NCBI GenBank assembly: GCA_037039685.1
Contig: JAWNGF010000007.1
Span: forward strand, 2,728,001-2,792,000
From: Ceratobasidium sp. AG-K
Taxonomy: Eukaryota; Basidiomycota; Agaricomycetes; Cantharellales; Ceratobasidiaceae
Reading direction: 5' to 3'
Length of the DNA: 64,000 nucleotides
Under the pieces are notes generated by a model, which searched no databases, had not been told where the DNA came from, and was given only the letters and a program-made list of their open reading frames with translations. Position numbers and translations under genes: made by a program. This document shows positions 1 to 10,367 of the stretch, piece after piece (within the stretch, counting starts at the first letter, position 1; every line of letters begins with the position of its first letter).

Positions 1-1365
1 TCGAGTTAGAATGATTGTCGCGGGGAGATGACGAGAAAGAATCCTACTTTCACATAGGCAATTCCCTTTTCGACGTATTTAGAACTAATCCTGCCGTTCG
101 GAAGGTCGCTCTCACAAAGCGAAGCCATGGTTGCAGTAGTCGGATCAAGCGGCTCTTCTAACAATTTGTTTAAGTTACTTGGCAAAGGCATGTTATGTTA
201 TCTCTCCTCACCGTTTTCACCCTCTTCGGCGGCTCTCGCCGCGCGTTGTTCAAACGCCTCAATCTTCTCTTCCATAGTCTTCGCCCGGCGCACCCTAATC
301 CCTCCTGAGCGCCTCCGTCGAGTGGGGCGACCCGATTGTTCTGCATCCTCCCCTTGATCATCCTCGGCGTCTGATTGAGCTTGAGCCTTAACAGCAGGCA
401 TCAGGAGATCCAAGTGTTTCAAAGCATTGGACTGCGCTCACCGTTCGGCGCCGCTTCCTCGGCTTGTCCGCGTTTATGGCCTTCTTGCGACTCTTCTTGG
501 TAGGCGCTGCAGGGGTAGGATCGGCGGATTGAGTTTCAGGAACTGGCTCGAGCAGTGGTGGCGGTGGTAGTTGGCCAACTTCGACCAGGTTGGGCAAAGC
601 AGTAGGTTCAGGTTGTACAAGAGGCACATTAAAAAGGTCTCCCACTTCAAGTTGACTGCCAAAAGGTTCGTTTGTAAACTCGAGCAGATCGGGGTCAACG
701 GGAAAATTCGAGGGAAGAGGCTGTGAAGGTGGTGGGGTCTGAGGCAGGCGGATAGAGTTAGGTTGAGAAATTCCGGGTTGAATGGCGATTCCTGGACGGC
801 TCGCTGTCGAGTCGGACAAGTTGAAATTTTGGCTCGAAGGTGGGGTTAGGAGCGGAGCGATGTTGTGTGTTGACAGTGCGTTGTTCGCTTTGCTCATGGG
901 ATCCGCTGAATCATCAGTCGCAAAAGTATTGGGCGGGTTGGATGTACTAGGGGCTCGTGAAGGTGGGCCTAATGAGTCACCGGCGGCTGTCGTGGAACTG
1001 GCGGTCGTCGCTCCTTGCTGTGATGATGCGGCCGGGGCAACAAGAGTGGGTTGAGCTGCAGCAGAGATGGCAGCTCGGGGGGCCGGAAAGTTTGGAGGTC
1101 TCTGCTGGGTTACAACTCGAGAAAGTCCTGGGGTAATACTGATATGGGGCGCACGCGAGCTTGCAATTGTCGGGATTCCGCCCCGGGAAGGGCCGGCTTC
1201 CGTATCCGAGCTGCTAGCCAGCCCATCGCGAGAGACGGAGACCTGGTTCAGTGCGCTCGCACTCCTCGAGGGGTTTGGCGTTATTGAGCTGCTGGCCGAT
1301 GGTCGGGTTGGCGTTGACAGAGGATTCGGACGCCTCGTCGATGTTCCACCCGGCCGAAATTTCAT
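1..1365 (-). CDS. BDP1: TFIIIB subunit B'' (Bdp1)-like protein, 3' part beyond window edge
   Basis: Starts at 1365 (MKFRPGGTSTRRPN). Exons 1365-442, 386-212 and 157 to about 50, with introns 441-387 and 211-158 keeping phase. The first ~310 residues are Ser/Pro/Thr-rich and disordered, ending in a basic stretch (KKSRKK, PRKRRR). Exon 2 is basic/acidic (TRRRRSGGIRVRRAKT). Exon 3 contains ATMASLCESDLPNGRISSKY, resembling the short block before the SANT domain in Bdp1, the TFIIIB subunit that helps RNA polymerase III initiate at tRNA and 5S genes. The opening FRP motif also fits Bdp1. The SANT domain, which would settle the call, lies outside the window, so the name rests on two weak N-terminal signatures. 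Partial at the window's left end. Confidence 0.5.
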
Positions 1366-1851
1366 AGCGCCAGAGTCTAATCAGCAAATTAATTAGCCTA
1401 CTTCCACATTGCTTGAGAATAGAGCAACTTACCAACCCTCGTCAAGGCATGTCCACCCGCCATATCGAGGTGAGGAGCAAATCATTTCCCATTTCCAATC
1501 GTCAACAACTTAGGCGCCTGAGTTACGCTCGGACTATCACGTGGCCAGCTTCCACGACTCCCCACGCTCGACGATTTAACCCGTGTCATATTACCGGGAC
1601 CGATCGGGAGGATTTCATTTGGGACTTCATGAACACCTAACTTCGCGGTACAAGAAAAAAGATCCAACATTTACTATGTTTATAATTCATCAGAGCCCAA
1701 ACTTCCCTAGTTCCTGGATGGTCCGATACATCCAGGGGTTCAAACCAACAAACAAAGTAGCTGCATTTGGTCCTCGCAGATATCTCCAATCAATACCAAC
1801 TACAGTCACCTCACTATTCTACGCTGGCGGCGTATTGATCGCTCCGACTTC
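1366..1851. other. intergenic, no gene seen
   Basis: Space between the divergent 5' end of the Bdp1-like gene and the 3' end of the P450 pseudogene. Short overlapping ORFs on both strands show no domain signature and no splice continuity. I see no repeat or RNA gene. Confidence 0.5.
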
Positions 1852-4077
1852 TCATACATCCACCCATTCCCTCAGCAGTTGTTCGTGCTTTCGGGATCTA
1901 GGTGTAATGACGCACTGAAACGGGGCCGGAAGGCTGCGTGAATAAAAAGCTCTAATTTTCCATATCTCAAATAATTTATGAACCAGGTATACCTGACTAG
2001 AAGGTTCGGACCCATTTCTTCACTAAGAAAAATAGCATTGCCCGGGATGTCACGCACTGACCTGACATCAAAGCTCGATAACATGGTGCTGATTGTGATG
2101 AGAAGCATTCCTTCGGTCACATGCATCTCCGGGCAGTTCCTAGGGGCAAAACTTAATTTATTTAGACACGCGACCCCACAGTGCTCACTTACCGCCGACC
2201 AAAACCAAACACCAACGCCTCTGGTAGACTCAGGTCGGTAAACCTATCGGGATCAAATATTTCTGGTTGAGAGTATATCTTGGAATCTTGACTCATGGCC
2301 CTGGTGCAAATATCCATGACGAGGTGGATACTAGGGGACGGGCGGCTGGCACTTACCAGGCATTCCCGACGCTGAGTCCCCGTGTAGTGTCAATTATTCG
2401 TCAGTTAATTCATCAAAAGGCGAACCCCACACTATAGAACCTTTAGGGGTATGATATCCCCGGTAAGTGTCGTCCTGTGTGCGACTAGGGGGAACAGCTC
2501 AGTTCCATTATATCATGTAAGTACGCATACAGTATGCAGTTCAAATAGAGCAATCGTTTCGGGAACTTACCAAGTAAGGTAACTGTCCGCCACCTCAGAA
2601 CTGCTTTAATAAAACAGTCCACATAAGGCAACAATGGCTTATCCCACATTTCAGGCAGTCGATTTTCACCAACTACCCTTTCGATTTCGTGCTGTGCCTT
2701 TGTCTGGATATCGGCGTGCATTGTCATTGCCAGGACAAATACGACAAGAACTGCGACAGACTAGAAGATCACTGGTTGGAGACAAACCAGGAAGCATTGG
2801 ACTATACGTACAGTATCTGATCCAGCTGATAAACCACTGATTTAAGCATGTTGAAGGAAGCAAATCCCCAGAGACCACTCTCCACTAAACATTGTGCCTG
2901 TAGTCCAACGGGCGAGATCTTCCTCCATCAAGATATCCGAGTGTTCTTCCTTGAGTGCGAGTCCGCTCAAGAGATATTTAAGCATAGAAGCCCGGGCAGT
3001 TCCTTTGGCCTAGATCATCACAGTTTAAGCTCACTATCAATAACAAAAGTTATATATGCACCATTTGACCCCTAGTCCAGTTGAACGGACTATTCAACAT
3101 CGTGTCTTTGTCTGCGCGCCACTTATCGGCTAGGCGTCTCCATTCAGCGCCAAGAAACCATGACGGAAGGTATTGAAGCCAAGGAATTACGTTTATGTAG
3201 AATTCTGAGCGATGGAGTGCTGGCCATCAGCGTATACCAAATTCATGACACTCGTAAGTACGCACTAGCAGGCAAGGCTGCCTCGCACAAGCCTTTGTTA
3301 GCTTCCTCCACTATCTGCACGAGTTCGTCGTCTGAAGTTGTGACGTCGTATCCATAAGCCGCTGATAACAGCGTTGATGCAGCCATTCTAGTAGCACACG
3401 ACTTGTCAAATGCAGCTGTTAAGAATTTAACACGCGGCCTACCGTCTGAACTCTTCATGATACTCGCTGGGGTGGCCCAAGAGCCTTTGTATTGCTAGCC
3501 GTGCTTGTTTGACAAGGCTCGGCCAATATTGCTTACTGACTTTCTTGTTGAGCATGTCGTGCATCATCTTGCGTTGCTTCTTCCAGCGCTCCCGTGTGGC
3601 AGGAAGGCCGTATTATTACCCCACCCAGTCCTAGATAACCCAAAAGGATCAGGTTCTCAATTCTCGGTGGAGAACTAATGAATCTTTAAGACGCACAACC
3701 TCTCGCTTCGAACCATGGTTAGTTGTGGACTATTGGAGTAAATTGCAGCCACCGAACGAGGAGGTCATTCACGGCTTCGTAAGCGTTCAACACGATAATG
3801 GTCTGCCCAAGCATGCTGAGAGAGATTATATCGCCTACAAGGCATTGATGTTAGCGTTGCACACACAAGGTTAACCACTCAAACAGATACTTTTGAGTCC
3901 TTCACTCCAGCTTTTGTAGGCTATTTGCTCATTGACAGGTGGGAGGAATCGTATGTGACCGATAAACGGATCAGCCTTTGGCGATGGTGGTAGACGTCTG
4001 TGGCCCTTTCTCTTGCAGCTCCAGACGCAGGTAAGCGCGGCGAGACCGAAAGCTAAAATAGGGAACCAGCTGAACGA
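1852..4077 (-). pseudogene. cytochrome P450 monooxygenase, frameshifted remnant
   Basis: A recognisable microsomal P450 from an N-terminal membrane anchor (start 4077, MSFSWFPILAFGLAAL, then RRLPPSPKADPFIGH) to an apparently intact C-terminus (VITPRSRKHEQ, stop at 1852-1854). Other landmarks: the C-helix WKKQRKMMHDML (~3580), FYINVIPWLQYLPSWF (~3190), the I-helix SAGSDT (~2825, then an intron), the heme region FGFGRRNCPEMH (~2190/2150) and short GT-AG introns. Lesions: single-base frameshifts near 3800 (between ..DLL and RSVAAIYS) and near 3600 (before ERWKKQRK), and stops in the alternative frames. In addition the K-helix Glu of ExxR is Ala (KAVLRWR, ~2600) and the Gly after the heme Cys is Glu. 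These make a functional enzyme unlikely. It resembles the fungal family annotated as O-methylsterigmatocystin oxidoreductase-like; the substrate is unknown. Confidence 0.8.
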
Positions 4078-4129
4078 CATCACGCCAACCTTCAGGGTTG
4101 TAATTGGACGGGTGTATGCGGGCATCAAC

Positions 4130-5345
4130 TGAAGTTGGGGGTAAGTTCGATATTTCTAGTGCACGAGTGATGTTAAGTACAGGACTGAGATCCATCGGAG
4201 TGGCCTGGCGCTTGTAGACGTCTCCGAATCAAGAGGCTGTCATATGATTGGATTCGAGCCGAAGATTGCTTACTGTAATTCACCCGTGATACCCTCGTTT
4301 TCGAGGACCACGTTTGCTTGGATCTCTGGCAAACGTCGCTAATATAGTTAAGCTAGCGGAATTAAATCTGCAGGGTTAAGGCACGATCTCATGGTGGAAA
4401 TATGCATATATAAGGATTCCGAGTGACATCCGCCGATAACTGAGCCAGAGGTCTTGATCGAGGCCGATGTTCCTTTCTGAGAATTAGACGAGGGACGTTT
4501 CAACCTGACCACAGTACAACATTCCCAAACCTTACTATTTTCGGGCGAACTGCTATATGCAGGTATTTCAGGGGCGTAATACGAGGAAGCTCGGTGATAT
4601 ACTGGGACAAGTTACCTCGTAGAACGAGTGGTTCGGGTGCTCTGATATCATTGATCGAGATAAGGGATCGTACTAACACGGCGGCTAACCAGTGCTAGTG
4701 ACGGCGATGAATTCCGCATCAACGAGTTACCGTCCGAGGGGGGCTGTACTAAACAGCCGCGGCTTTCCAAAGGCTCCAAAGGCAAGCAGCTCCATACTCA
4801 TAGAGTCATGGGTGGAGAAATGCCGGGGCTACGAAACACGAAACACCGGCAAACGGTGAATATTGGTACTCGGAAAGGGAACTTAGCTGGGATTCCCGTA
4901 CCACCTCCAGGCTACTGCCCCAGGGTACGCGTCTTTTTTGTTTTGCATCCTCTCCCTGGGCCCCTCGATCGAGAGTTATGGTTCTGTACGGAGATTTGTA
5001 CTGCACCGACCCCGCATATATCCATCAGAAGCTCGTTATGCTACGCTGCCATCGATACCCGAAGACGTACCTACAATTATTGTCCATGTGAAGCAGCCGG
5101 GCTCCGACGTGCGCAATATAAACACCGTTTCAAATCAAGTCGGTGTATGTTTACCTCGCGGGCGCAAGACTGTTCCCGCGCCAGTTTTGAGTTCGGGAAG
5201 TGTGGGGGACCGGGGTTGCGCATGATTTGCGTACGGACAAGAGTCTTCCTAAGACGAATATAAAAATTGTCAATGCTTTTGGCCATTAGAAATATACTCC
5301 AGACAGCCCTGCACACCAATATCAACCAACTCCGTATCAGGAAAC
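4130..5345. other. intergenic, no gene supported
   Basis: Lies between the divergent P450 remnant and the DJ-1-like gene, and would hold both promoters. A 151-codon open frame at 4808-5263 (+) has odd, Cys/Arg-rich composition, no domain and no intron support; I treat it as chance. TATA-like runs (about 4405) occur but cannot be assigned. Confidence 0.4.
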
Positions 5346-6197
5346 ATGTCTCACATTCCAATACTTTTCCTTGTGATCGTGATATTTCACAACGTGGCGA
5401 CACTAGACTACCAATGAGTACCTATTTGGGTATGCAGTAGCGAAAATTAACACATGCGCTCGGTTATTACATGCCCTGTCGAACTTATTGGATCTGCGGG
5501 AGTAAATGAAGCCTGGCCTTTGTTTCGTGAAATCCCCGGACTGCCACGCCCAGAAAGGCTATTCGAGGTTGACTACTTAACTGATACTCTTAAGCCCATC
5601 CGTTCAGGGGCCGGACCTCGGGTATTGCCCTCCAAGACTTTCAGCGAGGTGGGCTCAAAACAATATGACATCATATTGGTCCTCGGCGGCGAGTGTACCG
5701 CCCGAGTACTACCTACAACCACCCACGGACTATGCGGTTGTATAGGATTCGGTGTAGATCCTGAGCTAGTTTCCAACGCCATGTTGGACTTCACCAAATC
5801 CCAAGGCTCCGAGGCCAGCTACGTCCTATCGATTTGCACCGGCAGCCGACTTGTTGCAGCCGCTAGCACGATTGAAGGGAAACACGCTACTACAAATGAG
5901 TCTGTTTTCAGACAAGTACAAGTAGAATGCCGAAGCCTTTGCCATTTTTTTACTAACCTCTGCCACTTTTTGCAGGAGAAAATGAGCTGGGGCATTCAAT
6001 GGGTTCCAAAAGCTCGCTGGGTGACTGATGGAAATGTATGGACGAGTTCTGGCGTTACGGCAGGTCAGAATATGGCCTTCGAATTCCTCAAAACCGTCGC
6101 AGGAGAGGACTTTGGAGTTATGTCCAAAAACGTTATTGAATTACGGGCAACGAATGCCGAGGATGATGAGTTTGCTTCGATTTTCGGTTTGGGCTAG
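5346..6197 (+). pseudogene. DJ-1/PfpI (class I glutamine amidotransferase-like) protein, 5' end damaged
   Basis: The open part (5454-6197) carries a DJ-1/PfpI fold signature: IILVLGG, the nucleophile-elbow YVLSICTGSRLVAAAS with the expected Cys, and WVPKARWVTDGNVWTSSGVTAGQNMAFEF. Two introns divisible by three are translated in the raw frame: 5916-5975 (GTACAA...TACTAAC...TTGCAG, a textbook branch point) and probably 5695-5757. Upstream, an ATG at 5346 opens a hydrophobic signal-like segment (MSHIPILFLVIVIFHNVAT), but in-frame stops TGA at 5415 and TAA at 5448 separate it from the fold, and the usual 'LPGFxxLDVxGP' opening strand is unrecognisable. I read this as a secreted or vesicular family member with a decayed N-terminus. 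A short functional protein from 5454 is possible but would lack the first strand. Confidence 0.6.
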
Positions 6198-7310
6198 GCT
6201 TTGTGTAGCAGTCACGAGGCAAAGAGCGAGACGTAGAGGTTTTTTCGTAGCTTATGAAGATAATGCAGACAGCCTTTCTGAATATGAGGAAGCAATTGGC
6301 CGACAGCTCTCCGGTACCAGTCCCAGACGCAGGCATATTACCGTAAACATGAATCGTGCGTCTTGAACGGCTAGCTGAATGCGCAGGTCATGCAAGGGCG
6401 ATCTACTAACATGTGGGAATAAGGGATATAATTTGAGCGACTCGATTTATTGCGGTTTGCAATATTGTTTGCTGGTGCCAAACTCGAAGTGAAATGATAG
6501 TTCCTGGACGATTTTATGGAAACGTTATATCTCCGCGAATACACATTTCTAAGACAAGTTCCATTATAAAATGCTAGAGGATATTCGGAGGCGAATCGAT
6601 CTTGCTTGAGCAAATGACGAAAATGTGAAGTCCGAGAGGTAACAAACTTTTGTTATACCGTCACCCACAGGTTTGCTATAAACGTGATATGCATATCAGA
6701 ATGTTCGCCAAAGTGATCTGGATCGATCTATGGAGAGAGAAACTCGAGACAGACCAGAATGTTGAGCTTTGCGCGCTGACCACCAACTTCATTTTTATCA
6801 CGGGCGTACACCGGTGCTATCCCTCATGTTTGTAGCATGTTATGTGGTGGTTGCAATTAATTGGTCAAGGAGGAATTAGAGCCCGTTCCTAGCCGTTACT
6901 CGGCCAACTTTAGTGGCGCATATACACGGCATGACCAGGCAAAGAAGCTGTAAGTCCTCTCATGATCAACTCACATACTAAACTTACCTTGAATTACACC
7001 TTATATTTATTCAATTCCACGAGAGGATTTTGCAGGACGGGTTCGTCGGAAAAGGACGTGACCAAGATCGGGGATGCAAATCTGCGAACTCCGGCGTAGA
7101 CTCCCCAAGGCGATTACCCAGCAAGGCTTCACGCCAAACTTGGAGAGGCGACTAAAATTATTTCCCCGCCGTCTCAGACTGGCGCTAGGAGCGGAACATT
7201 TCTACCTTGTTGCTTCAAAAGAGGTAGTAATTCAATATTAAGCCTATTCACAGTGTTTTCTGGCCTGAGCAAAGCCCTGCTCTCGTTCCGTGGAGTGAAT
7301 CAAGACATTC
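6198..7310. other. intergenic between convergent genes, nothing recognised
   Basis: Both neighbours end here (DJ-1-like on +, aldehyde dehydrogenase on -). Only short open frames without motifs are present; no repeat seen. Confidence 0.45.
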
Positions 7311-9394
7311 CTACGCAACTGGATACTTGTGCAACGTATTGACCGTAATGACTTTAGTTTGGGTAAACTCCCTGGAGAGCCGTTGTCAGTAATATGTGGC
7401 TTATCATAGGTTACCTGGCTTACTTGATGCCCTCCAAGCCTATTCGTCGGGAGTATTAGCGCCACTTCTGAGGATATATTTCGTATTTCTCACCATTGAA
7501 TCGTCCCCATCCACTCTTCTTCCAACCCCCGTGTGGTAGTGTCGGAGAGTCATGTACAGTCGAACCATTGATATGGACCGCACCGGACTGGAAATCAACA
7601 TCAACATAATGAATCGAGTCGCTAAAACTAATCATACTAACCTCAATCTGCCTCGCAATCCCGAACGCACGCCCAGTGTTGTTGGAAAACACTGCTGCGG
7701 AAAGACCAAACTCGCGTGCATTCGCAATCCTTACGGCGTCTTTCTCATCCTTGAATCGCACAGCAGCGACCGCGGGTCCGAATATCTCGTCGGTAACAAT
7801 CTTTGCAGACTCGGGCGTATGGTCTAGGAGGGTTGGTTGAATGACGTTGTTGGTGGGTGAAGCGAGAGACGGGTCGCTCGAGCCAATCGCCTGTGTCGCT
7901 CCTTTGCCGATAGCGTCGTCAATCAAGGCTCGTACTCGGTCTGCCGATTGGGACGTGAATAGGCCGCGGTATGCTGACTCGGTACTTGAGCCAGCGCTGA
8001 GCGTGAATTGTTTCATGGTGGAGATAAACTCGTCGGCGATAGAGTCGTGCAGTAAGAGGGTGCTACTTCCAAGTCAGGGCGAGAATATTACCCGCACGAG
8101 TCACTTACTTTGTCGACATGCAGATTTGACCTAGGAGATGTAAGGTTTGTCTCTATTGTTTGGGTATCTCACTTACCCGAATGGAAGAACGCGCCATGAA
8201 TCGCGTTATTGACTGCGTGCTCAATGTCCGCATCCTCCAAAACAATGAATGGCGCCGAGCCGCCAAGTTCCATTACAACAGGCTTGAGGTGTCGCCCGCA
8301 CATTTCAGCGATTTTTGCACCGACGGGTGTAGATCCTAAGCGATGGTTCAGAGCTCAGGAGCGAAAGTGCGTTATTTATTTCAAACCTACCGGTAAAGTT
8401 GACCTTGCGAATCGCGGGATGGGCGATCATCGCTTCGACAACCTATATATAGTTCGTGAACAGCTCACAGTTGTATGCCCAAGCTAGCTTACCTTTGGCG
8501 CGTCTTGAGGATCAATATGCACTACGTTAAGTACTCCCGCAGGGAGTCCAGCTTCGGAGAATACCTGAGCGATAACGTTGTGGAGCCGGGGTGAGTGCTC
8601 CGAGGTCTTCAGAATGGCGGTATTTCCCGCTATCTAATCGCATATATGGTTGAGGTAAGTGTGGTGAATGTATCACAGGACAAACGTTAAGCGTCCTTAC
8701 AATAGCGTTGGAGATAGCGCGGCAGGATAGCGTGACAGCAGCGTTCCATGGTGCGATGCCGAGCACAACGCCTAAAGCCGAAACGATGAGATTATGTCGC
8801 TATAAAATTCAACCCAATATGTCTCACCGAACGGTTCGCGGAAAATGTATCCGTCCTGTCCAGGCGACGGAGTGACGACTTCGGCCTTGAGTTGAGTAAT
8901 AGCAGCGGCGAGTTCTTCCAGTCTGCGTAATTTGTATTTGCATAAATTCAAATATCTTATTAATGAGCCGGTGTCACTTACGCGGCGATAGTCAAGGCAA
9001 TATCAACGTTTGCCCATGGTTCGGAGTTTGTTGTCTCGTACACGCCGAGCTTCACGATTTGTGCCCTGCGCTCTTCCAGGATCTTAGCTGCGTTCTGGAA
9101 TATGGCTCGTCGCTCGATTGGAGCGGTCGCACGCCATCCTGCCCTCCAAATGTATCACGAATCACTTTGAGTTATGCAGGTAGACACACCTGGAAACGCT
9201 GCCTCTGCTGATTTAATCGCAAGGCGAACATCTGTTTCGGTCGCTGCAGAGACATCGTATAGGTGCTCTCCGGTATGAGGATCGTTTCGTGGATAGGTTT
9301 TCGAGCACAAGTGCTCCTGACCATTAATGACGCAAGGCACTTGCGACTTGGAGTACGGGTCAGATAGCACGTCGACCCAAACTGAACCCGGCAT
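7311..9394 (-). CDS. aldehyde dehydrogenase (NAD(P)-dependent, ALDH superfamily)
   Basis: Twelve exons, all joined in phase, encode 497 residues, a typical ALDH length: 9394-9190, 9138-8982, 8922-8828, 8771-8701, 8633-8493, 8442-8391, 8335-8177, 8130-8109, 8062-7642, 7587-7494, 7439-7424, 7371-7311. Visible motifs: PWNAAV (cofactor-binding entry), AGNTAILKTSE, NFTGSTPVGA (Rossmann Gly motif), VVMELGGSAP (general-base Glu), SGQICMST (catalytic Cys, in a 22-nt exon), EIFGPAV, and a C-terminus EFTQTKVITV. Three short exons near the 3' end are missed by raw ORF reading. It oxidises an aldehyde to the carboxylate; it looks closest to vanillin/salicylaldehyde dehydrogenase-like fungal enzymes, but the substrate is inference. 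No targeting signal is seen, so probably cytosolic. All catalytic residues are present, unlike its P450 and DJ-1 neighbours. Confidence 0.9.
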
Positions 9395-10367
9395 GACGTG
9401 GAGTTAGACTGGATATAATCTGACTATCGCCCTGAGACTAAATGATCCACTAGTACGACGAGAGGTTGTAGTAGAGCAGTAGAGCAGAGAGATCGATCAG
9501 CGGATCTAAGCGCTCGTGACCGGGGTTTTGTGCCAGAACCGCAGGCAAGTCATTTGACCTTGGCTCGAAGGGTAGCTAAAGAGACATTGGGGTTTTTGAG
9601 GGTGCGGTAACCCGGACGTAATACTGGTGGAGGACTTGGCTAGTTAATTTAAATCCCGTTCATGGTTCCTGGCTGAGGTGCCGCTCACAAGTGATTGGAA
9701 CTTGAGGTTTCGCCACGAAGTTGTCGAAAAGACAGAGTGCAGGGCCAATATATCCACAATCGTGTCGATCGAGGTGAGAAGCTTATTCACCAACATTTAC
9801 CTAAAATACTACATAGACCCATCTCCAACATGTGGAGGACAACAGCCGGTTGCAGCACAAGTCAAGCGTGGTGCAGGCGCTCGAGGAATGCTACATGAGT
9901 AACGGTCATCGATGGCAACCGTGGTATAAAGGGCATGCCAAGGCTGGTGATCCAGGGTCACGTGTACCCGAGCTGTCAATGCCCCGACGACGATCTGGTA
10001 CTCTTTTGTATCCACATTCGTGCCTTGAATACAATTGCGTGACAAAGATTTGTTATCCTCTACTCTCTTGTGCTCTGATATGCTGCAGTGCAAAGCTCCA
10101 CTTTGACAGCGTGGCTGTTTTCGTTGCTGATGCTCACCAATATCTGACGCGCGGCGTCTCTTTTATGATGGGCTGTGGTCTGTCGGGAGCGACAACTGGC
10201 CGTACTAGAACATGTCACCAAGTGCTCCCCTGGTTGCTGATAGCCACTCTTTTGTCTCCACTCGGGGGAACTTCCAGCCTGGAACCGCCCTCACACTACA
10301 AATAATCCGCTACTCGCGAGGTGCTTGTGTCCTACCATCATCCGGCGCTCAACTAACTCTGACAACG
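9395..10367. other. divergent promoter region of ALDH and caspase-like copy A
   Basis: No gene is supported. A 157-codon open frame at 9832-10305 (+) has no domain and overlaps other spurious frames on the opposite strand. Confidence 0.45.

Noticed and set aside
4808..5263. 151-codon open frame on +
   Set aside because: No domain, odd composition, several overlapping frames on both strands, no splice partners.
9832..10305. 157-codon open frame on +
   Set aside because: No motif, overlaps equally long spurious frames, and sits in the promoter side of ALDH and caspase copy A.
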